This document shows positions 16,712 to 23,471 of a DNA stretch of 38,940 nt, piece after piece. The translations under genes were made by a program, and so were the position numbers. The notes under the pieces are model-generated. The model was given only the letters and a program-made list of their open reading frames with translations, made no database searches and was not told where the DNA came from. Each line of letters starts with the position of its first letter. Within the stretch, counting starts at the first letter, position 1. Source of the DNA: Anaerolineaceae bacterium UBA6073. GTDB taxonomy: Bacteria > Chloroflexota > Anaerolineae > Anaerolineales > Anaerolineaceae. Where the stretch lies: contig DIXT01000015.1 of assembly GCA_002436085.1 (NCBI GenBank), positions 1 to 38,940 on the forward strand, read 5' to 3'.

Positions 16712-17108
16712 AACGCACGTATGAGGGTGTAGAAAAACATTGGTTAATCGATTACATCCAAATTTTTCAAAGTTAAGAATTTAAATCTGCCCTCACCCTG
16801 TCCTCTCCTAGCTCCAAATCTCGTTCGTTTTTTAGCGTCAATCTGCTGGGAGAGGGAGGTTCTTTTGCAGGCGGGGGCGGCCGCCTCCGCCTGCAAACAT
16901 CTTTCCCCTCACCAGCATCGTGCGGAAAGTTTTACACTGAAACGAGACGCTGGGGAGGGGAATCAAAGGGGAGGGGTTTATGAACATATTGTGTTCTTCT
17001 TGAATATAAAGTTGTTCCTTTTTTATTGTTCTGGACATTTTCAACACCCTCGCGAATGTTTGGTTACAGTATCAAATTTGACTATAGCAGGAAAAAGCAC
17101 ACAAAAAG
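16712..17108. other. Palindrome-rich intergenic region, no gene supported
   Basis: About 400 bp between the B12 promoter and the small-ORF leader. Short open frames here lack ribosome sites and have repeat-like composition. The structured part is 16802-16960, annotated separately. From about 16980 the DNA is AT-rich, with no clear signal before 17109. Confidence 0.6.
16802..16960. repeat. Triple-hairpin palindromic element
   Basis: Three nested or adjacent structures are seen. CCTCTCC (16802-16808) pairs with GGAGAGG (16849-16855). A 34-bp near-perfect palindrome at 16864-16897 (TTTGCAGGCGG... mirrored) has a single mismatched pair. CCCCTCACCAGC (16905-16916) pairs with GCTGGGGAGGGG (16949-16960), with one mismatch. 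The layout suggests a degenerate REP/BIME-like or MITE-like element. No transposase is present. Confidence 0.65.
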
Positions 17109-17156
17109 GAGAGTTCCATCCATAATTAGTTTGCCAACAAAAAAGGAGGAACTCTC
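17109..17156 (+). promoter_or_regulatory. Leader hairpin overlapping a strong ribosome-binding site
   Basis: GAGAGTTCC (17109-17117) and GGAACTCTC (17148-17156) are perfect 9-bp inverted arms. The second arm overlaps the end of the AAGGAGG ribosome site (17143-17149) of the small ORF, so folding could mask translation. Similar AAAAAGGAG strings precede both arms. Confidence 0.45.
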
Positions 17157-17158
17157 AC

Positions 17159-17293
17159 ATGACAGACCAGGCTGTCCAAGTAATTATAACGGTAGTAATA
17201 GGGCAAGAAAAGCGGGAACTAAACAAAGGTGGAAGAGGACACCAAAACTCGGTAAGTGAGCACTTCTTCCAGTTTGGAAAATTGCATTATTAG
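17159..17293 (+). CDS. Possible 44-residue small protein upstream of a C39-like protease
   Basis: The ORF has an excellent AAGGAGG ribosome site 9 bases before its ATG. The peptide has a hydrophobic N-terminal third (VQVIITVVIG), a charged middle (QEKRELNKGGRGH) and an aromatic end (FFQFGKLHY). A GG pair at residues 24-25 invites comparison with double-glycine leaders cut by C39 proteases, but the usual hydrophobic residues at -4 and -7 are absent. It ends 35 bp before the protease gene. A leader peptide or a chance ORF are the alternatives. Confidence 0.35.
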   Translation: MTDQAVQVIITVVIGQEKRELNKGGRGHQNSVSEHFFQFGKLHY

Positions 17294-17316
17294 CCCCCCT
17301 CCCGCCCAAACCAATG

Positions 17317-17322
17317 TAAAAT
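17317..17322 (+). promoter_or_regulatory. -10 element TAAAAT, leaderless start of the protease gene
   Basis: TAAAAT ends six bases before the GTG start codon, so transcription would begin at or next to the start codon. No -35 hexamer is evident in the C-rich sequence upstream. The same geometry is seen at the prenyltransferase gene (34065-34077). Confidence 0.4.
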
Positions 17323-17328
17323 TGGCGT

Positions 17329-17979
17329 GTGAAGAAACGCTTTCTAAAATCCCTGCCCGAATCTGAACTGGCGCGCTTTCAATCACTGCAGAAAGGCAAC
17401 GACTGCACGCTGCACGCCATTTCCGCCGCGCTGCAACTTTTATGCGGAGCGGACCTGGCACCAAAAGACTTGGCCGCGGAAGTCAACTCTCTGTGGTGGC
17501 GCGGCCGGTTCTACCGCGTGCTGCCCAATTGGGCGGTCACGCCGCCGATGCAAGCCAATATCGTGAACTATCTGGCGCGCACGCGCGGGCTGCCTGTGCG
17601 CGCACGCCTGCTGCACACCGCTCCGGAAATTCTGCGCAACCTGCCGGATGACGACGACCTGGCCGCGCTGGTGACCCTCTACTGGCGCCGCGGCCGCGCG
17701 CCTGCCATTTACCGCGGGGCAAGCGCCTGGAACTACAACCAGAGCAAGTCCACTGCCGGCCACACCATGCTGTTCGCTGCCTTTGACCCGGAACACACCA
17801 ATCACGGCGGCTTGCAGACCCCCTGGGGCTTCATCAATTCCTGGGCGGATGCCAACACGGAACTCTTCTGGATGGAAGATGAAGCTTTCCGGCGCGCCTG
17901 GGGCTTCAGGCTGCCCATCATCGGTCGATGCGCCACTGTCTTAATCACCCGCGATCCACAGGCTGCCCACACAGAATGA
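17329..17979 (+). CDS. Papain/C39-like cysteine peptidase domain protein
   Basis: The 216-residue protein starts at GTG without a ribosome site. It carries a Gln-x4-Cys arrangement (Q21 and C26 in LQKGNDCTLHAISAAL) like the oxyanion Gln and nucleophile of C39 bacteriocin-processing peptidases. A later His (H145 in AGHTMLFAAFD) and D153 or N170 (GFINSWADAN) could complete the triad. No signal peptide or membrane segment is visible, so it should be cytoplasmic. Its stop overlaps the ABC exporter start as ATGA, which argues for a joint function like a split peptidase-containing ABC transporter. The family call is from motif pattern only. Confidence 0.6.
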   Translation: MKKRFLKSLPESELARFQSLQKGNDCTLHAISAALQLLCGADLAPKDLAAEVNSLWWRGRFYRVLPNWAVTPPMQANIVNYLARTRGLPVRARLLHTAPEILRNLPDDDDLAALVTLYWRRGRAPAIYRGASAWNYNQSKSTAGHTMLFAAFDPEHTNHGGLQTPWGFINSWADANTELFWMEDEAFRRAWGFRLPIIGRCATVLITRDPQAAHTE

Positions 17980-19718
17980 AACCCTATTCCCTCCTGTTCA
18001 GCCTGGCCAAACGCTACGTGCGTTCCATTTTACTGACCATCCTCACCATGCTTGGTCTGGTCGGGGCGCAGCTTATTATTCCCTGGCTGATCCGCACGCT
18101 GATCAGCACGCTGAGTTCCTCCTCCGCGCTGGCTGAAACCACCCTGGATACCATCACCCGCCTGAGCGCCATCGCGCTGCTGGTTTTTATCGCGCGCGGC
18201 TTCATGCAATTCGTGCGCTCTTTTCAGGCGCATATCGCCGGCTGGGGCGTGGTGGCGGACTCACGCAAGCTGGTCTACCAACAGCTGCAGCGCCTCTCGC
18301 TGCGTTATTACGAAGATAAACAAACCGGACAGTTGATGTCCCGCGTGATTAATGACACTGAGTTGTTCGAACGTATGATCGCGCATGCCTTGCCGGATGT
18401 GTTCGTGAACGCGGTAACGCTGATCGGGGTCACCGCCATCCTGTTTAGTCTCAGCTGGCGCTTAACCCTGCTGACCTTAATCCCTATCCCCATCATCGCG
18501 CTTACATTAATAATCTACGCGAAGTTAGTCCGCCCCGCCTTTCGATACCGCCAAAGCGAACTCGGCGAACTGAACGCGGTGCTGAACGACAGCATCTCGG
18601 GCGTCCGGGAAATAAAAGCCTTCGCGCACGAAGACATCGCCATGCTTCAAGTGGGCACGCGCATCGAGAACTATCTGCGCTCAAATCTCAAGGCGCTTAA
18701 ACTCATGGCCATTTTCACGCCTGTCCTGGACTTTGCCGCAGGGATTGGGCAGCTGATCGTGATCTTCTTTGGCAGCCGCCTGGCGCTTAAAGGATCCCTG
18801 CAGATTGCGGATTTGGTTGCTTTTTTCCTGTACCTGGACAGCTTTTACCAGCCTGTGCGCAACCTGAACAACGCCTGGGAAGCCGTGCAGGAATCGATGG
18901 CCGGCTTTGAACGCGTGGCTGAAATTCTGAACGAAACCCCGGATATTACCGAGCCCGAACAGCCGGTTCCTTTGCCCCAACCTGTGCGCGGCGCGCTGCG
19001 CTTTGAGAATGTGAACTTCCATTACATCCCCCAGGAAACCATTCTGAAGAACATTACGCTGGACATCCCTGCCGGCAGCACCCTCGCCCTGGTAGGCCCG
19101 ACCGGCGTGGGAAAATCCACCCTGGCAAGCCTGATTCCCCGCTTTTACGATGTATGCGGCGGGCGCATAACGCTGGATGAGGTGGATATCCGCTGCCTGG
19201 ACACAAAGGAACTGCGCAGCCAAATCAGCATGGTCCTGCAGGATGTGGTCCTGTTCCACGGCAGCATCCGCGAGAACATCCTGTTTGGCAACCCGCAGGC
19301 CAGCGAAGAAGAAATGCTCACTGCCGCCAAAATCGCCAATGTGCAGGAATTCATCCCTGCCATGCCGGACGGCTACGATACGATGATTGGCGAACGCGGG
19401 GTAAAACTTTCCGGAGGGCAGAAACAGCGCATCTCGATTGCCCGAGCGCTTTTAAAGAACAGCCCGATTTTGATTCTGGATGAAGCCACTTCCTCAGTGG
19501 ATACGGAGACCGAGATGCTCATCCAGGAAGCTGTGGAGCACCTCATTCAAGGCCGGACCACCATCATCATCGCCCACCGCCTCTCGACAGTTCGCAACGC
19601 TGACCAGATTGCTGTGTTGGAAGGCAGCACCATCACCGAAATTGGCACGCATGCCGACCTGCTGGCCCGGGAAGGCCTTTACCACCGGCTCTACAGCATT
19701 CAACAGCGTTTGAATTGA
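17976..19718 (+). CDS. ABC exporter half-transporter (homodimer type)
   Basis: The 580-residue protein has a type IV exporter membrane domain (about residues 10-310, six helices) and a fully canonical ATPase domain: Walker A GPTGVGKS (374-381), LSGGQ (478-482), Walker B LDEATSSVD with E503, and H-loop IAHRLS. All catalytic residues are intact, so it can work as a homodimer of the MsbA/LmrA kind, unlike the asymmetric pair at 4.7-8.4 kb. The start overlaps the protease gene stop by 4 bp; the frame is open 16 codons upstream but inside that gene. Cargo may be a peptide handled by the coupled protease (inference). Confidence 0.9.
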   Translation: MKPYSLLFSLAKRYVRSILLTILTMLGLVGAQLIIPWLIRTLISTLSSSSALAETTLDTITRLSAIALLVFIARGFMQFVRSFQAHIAGWGVVADSRKLVYQQLQRLSLRYYEDKQTGQLMSRVINDTELFERMIAHALPDVFVNAVTLIGVTAILFSLSWRLTLLTLIPIPIIALTLIIYAKLVRPAFRYRQSELGELNAVLNDSISGVREIKAFAHEDIAMLQVGTRIENYLRSNLKALKLMAIFTPVLDFAAGIGQLIVIFFGSRLALKGSLQIADLVAFFLYLDSFYQPVRNLNNAWEAVQESMAGFERVAEILNETPDITEPEQPVPLPQPVRGALRFENVNFHYIPQETILKNITLDIPAGSTLALVGPTGVGKSTLASLIPRFYDVCGGRITLDEVDIRCLDTKELRSQISMVLQDVVLFHGSIRENILFGNPQASEEEMLTAAKIANVQEFIPAMPDGYDTMIGERGVKLSGGQKQRISIARALLKNSPILILDEATSSVDTETEMLIQEAVEHLIQGRTTIIIAHRLSTVRNADQIAVLEGSTITEIGTHADLLAREGLYHRLYSIQQRLN

Positions 19719-19737
19719 TTTTCCGAAAGTGTGTCAC

Positions 19738-19767
19738 GCTGCCGGCGCTCAGCTTCCAGGCGGCAGC
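19738..19767. repeat. Hairpin after the ABC exporter gene
   Basis: GCTGCCG (19738-19744) and CGGCAGC (19761-19767) form a 7-bp stem in the spacer between convergent genes. There is no U-run, so termination is uncertain. Confidence 0.35.
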
Positions 19768-19841
19768 AACTTCATAAAAACCTTAGTTGATATTTTTGAG
19801 TGAAGCCAGCGTTCTGTTGGAAATTGCGAAAATCGCGTGGC

Positions 19842-20486
19842 TTAATCCAGCGGAAAAATGGTCTCCGGGTTGCGTTCCAGCACAAGCGGTTGGATTTGCC
19901 CGGCGCTCAGGTTGCACAGCTGCTTAAGGAAAGCATCCAGCTGCTCGTCGCGAAATCGCAGGATGAGCGTCACATCCGCCAGGAATTGGCTCTCCAGCTG
20001 CTCGCCGGCGTGCGCGGCTGCCAGGCGCTGGACCTGTTCAAACAGCGCGTATGGGAGCTGCAGGCCTATAGTGGTGGTCGGGACCTTGACAGCCCGACGC
20101 ACCAGCTTGAGCACCTCCCGCACCGCGTCCCCATAAGCCTTCACCAGTCCGCCGGTGCCCAGCAGCGTGCCGCCGAAGTAGCGCGTCACCACCACGGCCG
20201 CGTCCCCCAAACCGCTGCCCTGCAAAACAGCCAGCGCCGGCCTGCCGGCTGTGCCGGAAGGCTCGCCATCATCCGAGCAGTGCGTGATGACGCTGTTGCC
20301 GTGCCCGATGACGAAAGTCGGCACGTGGTGGGTCGCGTCCGGAAAGCGCTGGCGGATGCTCTTTTGGAAGGCGCGCGCTTCCTCGACGCTGAAGGCGGGG
20401 CTGAGGCTGGCGATAAAGCGGGAATTTAGCACCTGGAGCTCGGTTTCAGCCGGCGCGGTGGGGATGTGGTAAGGGTTTGTTTGCAT
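19842..20486 (-). CDS. yigZ: YigZ / IMPACT (UPF0029) family protein
   Basis: The 214-residue protein shows the UPF0029 signature: SRFIASL near 22, then SDDGEPSGTAGRP at 71-83 and VVVTRYFGGTLLGTGGLVKAYGDA at 98-121. It also has the C-terminal ferredoxin-like half. Bacterial members are conserved accessory proteins of uncertain function, related to the eukaryotic translational regulator IMPACT. The ATG at 20486 is chosen because homology begins there; about 100 upstream in-frame codons overlap interspersed repeats and are rejected. The ribosome site is weak. Confidence 0.88.
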   Translation of the reverse strand: MQTNPYHIPTAPAETELQVLNSRFIASLSPAFSVEEARAFQKSIRQRFPDATHHVPTFVIGHGNSVITHCSDDGEPSGTAGRPALAVLQGSGLGDAAVVVTRYFGGTLLGTGGLVKAYGDAVREVLKLVRRAVKVPTTTIGLQLPYALFEQVQRLAAAHAGEQLESQFLADVTLILRFRDEQLDAFLKQLCNLSAGQIQPLVLERNPETIFPLD

Positions 20487-20584
20487 GGGCTGCTCGCTGT
20501 GGGTTAATGATAAGCGAGAATGGGATTCCCTGTTTACACCAACCCGCGCTGCTAGTTTTCCAATTGGGTGTCCTACCCAGATTG

Positions 20585-20663
20585 CGCCGGTCTCACAATA
20601 CCCATCCACTTCGTGGTGGGCACATGCCCCACGCGGGTTATTCCCCATAACCGCCCTTCCGGG
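20585..20663. repeat. 79-bp interspersed repeat, copy 1
   Basis: It matches 20839-20917 in the same orientation with only a handful of differences. It starts CGCCGGTCTCAC and ends near CCGCCCTTCCGGG. It is non-coding and of unknown class. Confidence 0.85.
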
Positions 20664-20838
20664 CATTAATCTATTTCGTCTTCGCGAGGAGCGCAGCGAC
20701 GCGGCGATCTGCCTTTGTGTCTGACAAATAGAGGTAAATGCCAAAGCAAACTGCAGACTGCCGCGCCCCCTTTTTGAATGGCTGATACTACAGGAAAACA
20801 TCGACGGGGACTCGCAGAGACGGCGGAGCCACAGACCG

Positions 20839-20917
20839 CGCCGGTCTCACGATACCCATCCACTTCGTGCTGGGCACATGCCGAGCGCGGGTTATTCCCC
20901 ACAACCGCCCTTCGGGG
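20839..20917. repeat. 79-bp interspersed repeat, copy 2
   Basis: This is the second direct copy, 254 bp from the first. Its first bases (CGCCGGTCTC) recur at 20940 followed by CTGACCGTGCG, and again at about 38669 followed by CAGACCGTGCG. The element family is therefore dispersed within this window. Confidence 0.85.
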
Positions 20918-21111
20918 GATTGTTCAATTTCTCAGATCGCGCCGGTCTCCTGACCGTGCGCGGATCTATTTAGCATAACCGCCCTTCGACTTATTGCCAC
21001 TCTCGTTTTTATGATTGCGGCATGTTTATTTACAATAATTAGGCTTCTGCATATCTCTTATGATATATTTCTGCGCATTCCTGCCGCACCCAAATCCAAC
21101 GGAGCCTTCCC

Positions 21112-21357
21112 ATGATCTACCTCTTCCTCGTCCTCAGCATCCTCACCTTCCTGCTCTTCGGTTTCGATAAAAACGCCGCCCGCATGAACCAGTGGCGCAT
21201 CCCGGAGAAAGTGCTGCTCGGGCTGAGTATCCTGGGAGGAGCGGCCGGTGGTTTGCTCGGCATGCAAGTTTTCCGACACAAGACCCGCAAGAACTATTTC
21301 TGGATAATCCTGATCGCTGCTGCCTGCGTGCATCTCTTCCTGGTGGTGACTCTGTAA
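21112..21357 (+). CDS. DUF1294 small membrane protein
   Basis: The 81-residue protein has two or three hydrophobic segments (about 2-17, 34-50 and 63-80). It has the DUF1294 pattern F(G)xDKxAA...RIPExxLLxLSxLGGxxGxxxGMxxFRHKTRKxxF. Members are integral membrane proteins of unknown function, sometimes fused to cold-shock domains. ACGGAG precedes the ATG. It is separated from the RSH gene by 98 bp that hold a TATAAT, so it is likely a separate transcript. Confidence 0.85.
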   Translation: MIYLFLVLSILTFLLFGFDKNAARMNQWRIPEKVLLGLSILGGAAGGLLGMQVFRHKTRKNYFWIILIAAACVHLFLVVTL

Positions 21358-21408
21358 GCCCAAACAAGCAGTTTTGCATCAAAACTTCCTTTCTGAGGAC
21401 TAATAAGC

Positions 21409-21414
21409 TATAAT
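21409..21414 (+). promoter_or_regulatory. -10 element TATAAT for the RSH gene
   Basis: TATAAT lies about 42 bp before the RSH start. TTCCTT is 17 bp upstream as a weak -35 candidate. Confidence 0.45.
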
Positions 21415-21455
21415 TAAAGGATATTATTCTTCTCGCCTTGCAAGGTAAGTAAGCC

Positions 21456-23309
21456 ATGGTAGAGATCGAAAACATCACCGAAATTCGTCCCCGCGTCCTG
21501 GGTGAGTTCCATGTGGAGCAGTTTGTCCCCCGGACGGAGGCAATCGCGCGCGCCTGGGAATGGGGAAAACAAGTGCACGGCGGGCAGTTGCGCCTTTCCG
21601 GTGAGCCCTATTTTGAAACCCATTGCGGTTGGGTAGCCGGCTTTGTGGACAACCTGGTCCACAAGGAATCCTGGACGATTGCCGCCCTCCTCCACGACAC
21701 CATCGAAGATACCGGTGAAAGCCTTGACAAGATCAAATCCCTTTTCCCGAGCGAATTAGGCGATGAAATCGCCCATATTATTGACGGCGTGACCAAAATG
21801 AGCAACCCGCGCGACGGAAGTACGCGGGAACTGGAAACGCTGCGCAAAATTGCCATGTTCCGCGACCCCGCGGTGTTTGTGGTCAAGCTGGCGGATAAAA
21901 GCCATAATATGATGACGCTGCAATTCATGTCCGCCGCCAAGCAGTGCCAGAAGGCTAGCGAAGCCATCCGCTCCTACGGTAAACTGGCGGGCATCCTCAA
22001 CTGTTACCGCTGGCGCCGATGGATTGAGGATATGGCTTTCCCCTACGCCGAGCCAGAATCCTATGACACAGTAAAAGCCAAAATTGACCGCGACCCGCGC
22101 TTAAACCTGAACTTCATCCGCTATCACCTGGGCGAGCTGGGCCGTCTGATGGACGCTGAAGGCCTGGACGGCGCGATCCGCTTTACGGTCAACGGCTATT
22201 GGCAGGCCTGGGACAAGCTGCAGCGCATGGCGCGCGCCCGCCGCACTTCCCTGGAAGATTTTTCCGCGGTGAACGACATCGTCAGCTTTCGGATGATCGT
22301 GCGAGAAAACGACGAAGCAGCCTGTTACCGGCTGCTTTCTCGTGTGAATCGCTACTTCAGCAAAAATCTGGACCAGGACCGCTTTGATGACTACATCGCC
22401 TCCCCACAGAACGGCTACCGTGCGCTGCAGGTTACCACCTGGCAGCCGGGCGTAGGCGCGGTGGAAGTCGCGATTACTACGGAAGAGATGGAAGGCGAAA
22501 ACACTTGGGGCGTTATCTATGCCGTAAACCATAACAAGGACATTAGCCAGTATCGCCCGGTTCAAATCCTCACGCCCTACGGCGGCACCCGCTTCCTGCA
22601 GGAAGGCGGTACTGTCCTGGACGGCGTTGCCGCAATTCAGGAGTTCTACCTCGACAAAATCAGCAAAGTGTTGGTGAACGGCGAGGAACGCCACCTTTAC
22701 GATACGCTTTCCCCGGGCGACGTGGTGGAAGTCATCAGCACCGGTCCGCATTTGGCCCCAAAACCAGAGTGGCTGGATCACTGCGACGTCTCCACCGCGC
22801 GCCGCCTGCGCATCGTGCTTGCAAGAGCAGCGCTTAAGGAAGCCAGCCAAAAAGGCAAAGCCCTGATTCATCCGCTGCTGGCGAAACGAGGCATTCTGGC
22901 GTTGGAGGACGTTTCTGCGCTGGCACACAACCGGACGGAGCAGCTTCTGGGACTGATGGCGTGCGCCAGCCTGGATGACCTTTATTCAGCGGTCGGTGGG
23001 GGGTCCATCTCCCTGACGCAGCTTGAATCCGCGCTGGACCTGGTGGGTATCTCCCGTATGGGGCTGGGATGGATTACCGTGGAACTTTCGGGGTCGAACA
23101 CCGCCAATCGCCCTGGTGGGCTAGCGTACTTTGCCGGCTTGGTTTCCGCGGCAAATGGGAACATCATCCGCACTGTGCACACAACTGCCGAGGATGGCAG
23201 TTTTTATCTGCGCCTGCTGCTCACCGGCATCACAGACGAAGGCAAACAAATGCTTTCCGAAGCCTTTGCCAAGAGCCGTTTCCCGTTAGACCGGGTAGAA
23301 ATCGTCTGA
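21456..23309 (+). CDS. RelA/SpoT homologue (bifunctional-type, divergent synthetase)
   Basis: The 617-residue protein has the long RSH layout. The N-terminal HD hydrolase domain keeps H56, HD80-81 (LLHDTIEDTG) and D147 (KLADKSHNM). The synthetase domain follows (about 225-365) with D274 (NDIVSFR) and NGYRAL (319-324). It has E337 in a motif reading EVAITT where active enzymes have E[IV]QIRT. A TGS-like segment starts near 370 (ILTPYGGTRFLQEGG) and an ACT-like domain lies at the C-terminus (about 540-617). It is shorter and more divergent than typical Rel/SpoT (700 or more residues). Hydrolysis of (p)ppGpp is likely; synthesis is doubtful. Confidence 0.82.
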   Translation: MVEIENITEIRPRVLGEFHVEQFVPRTEAIARAWEWGKQVHGGQLRLSGEPYFETHCGWVAGFVDNLVHKESWTIAALLHDTIEDTGESLDKIKSLFPSELGDEIAHIIDGVTKMSNPRDGSTRELETLRKIAMFRDPAVFVVKLADKSHNMMTLQFMSAAKQCQKASEAIRSYGKLAGILNCYRWRRWIEDMAFPYAEPESYDTVKAKIDRDPRLNLNFIRYHLGELGRLMDAEGLDGAIRFTVNGYWQAWDKLQRMARARRTSLEDFSAVNDIVSFRMIVRENDEAACYRLLSRVNRYFSKNLDQDRFDDYIASPQNGYRALQVTTWQPGVGAVEVAITTEEMEGENTWGVIYAVNHNKDISQYRPVQILTPYGGTRFLQEGGTVLDGVAAIQEFYLDKISKVLVNGEERHLYDTLSPGDVVEVISTGPHLAPKPEWLDHCDVSTARRLRIVLARAALKEASQKGKALIHPLLAKRGILALEDVSALAHNRTEQLLGLMACASLDDLYSAVGGGSISLTQLESALDLVGISRMGLGWITVELSGSNTANRPGGLAYFAGLVSAANGNIIRTVHTTAEDGSFYLRLLLTGITDEGKQMLSEAFAKSRFPLDRVEIV

Positions 23310-23343
23310 ACTACTTTTTTATGAATTTACTAAGTTTTTGTCT

Positions 23344-23368
23344 GACTGCCCCGCGGCAGTCTTTTTTT
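23344..23368 (+). terminator. Strong intrinsic terminator of the RSH gene
   Basis: GACTGCC (23344-23350) and GGCAGTC (23355-23361) flank a 4-nt loop CCGC, and seven T follow. It ends the RSH transcript 35 bp after the stop. Confidence 0.95.
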
Positions 23369-23471
23369 AGCGCGGGGCTGTGTTAAAATAACGCCTGGTG
23401 CTCCTTGCGCGCGTTCCAGGTACGCACACCGATACGCGCAAGGGCAAACATCCACGAAACCACGAGATGCA

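Larger units (their letters stand above)
20487..21111. other. Repeat-bearing intergenic region, no gene supported
   Basis: About 625 bp between yigZ (minus) and the DUF1294 gene. It holds two copies of a 79-bp repeat, a third partial copy, and a stretch at about 20680-20715 (CGCGAGGAGCGCAGCGACGC) that resembles short interspersed elements seen between genes in many bacteria. Open frames here arise from the repeats. Confidence 0.65.

Noticed and set aside
17026..17259. A 77-codon plus-strand frame
   Set aside because: It lacks a ribosome site and overlaps the hairpin leader and the small ORF in another frame; the latter has a much better start signal.
17159..17293. Calling the 44-residue ORF a double-glycine bacteriocin precursor
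   Set aside because: The GG pair is present, but the conserved hydrophobic positions at -4 and -7 and the usual leader pattern are missing, so it is left as a hypothesis only.
20487..20801. N-terminal extension of about 105 codons for the YigZ-like gene
   Set aside because: The extra residues come from interspersed repeat DNA, and UPF0029 homology begins at the ATG at 20486.
22101..22928. A 275-codon minus-strand frame inside the RSH gene
   Set aside because: It is antisense to a well-supported coding region, has no ribosome site or domain, and has shadow-frame composition.
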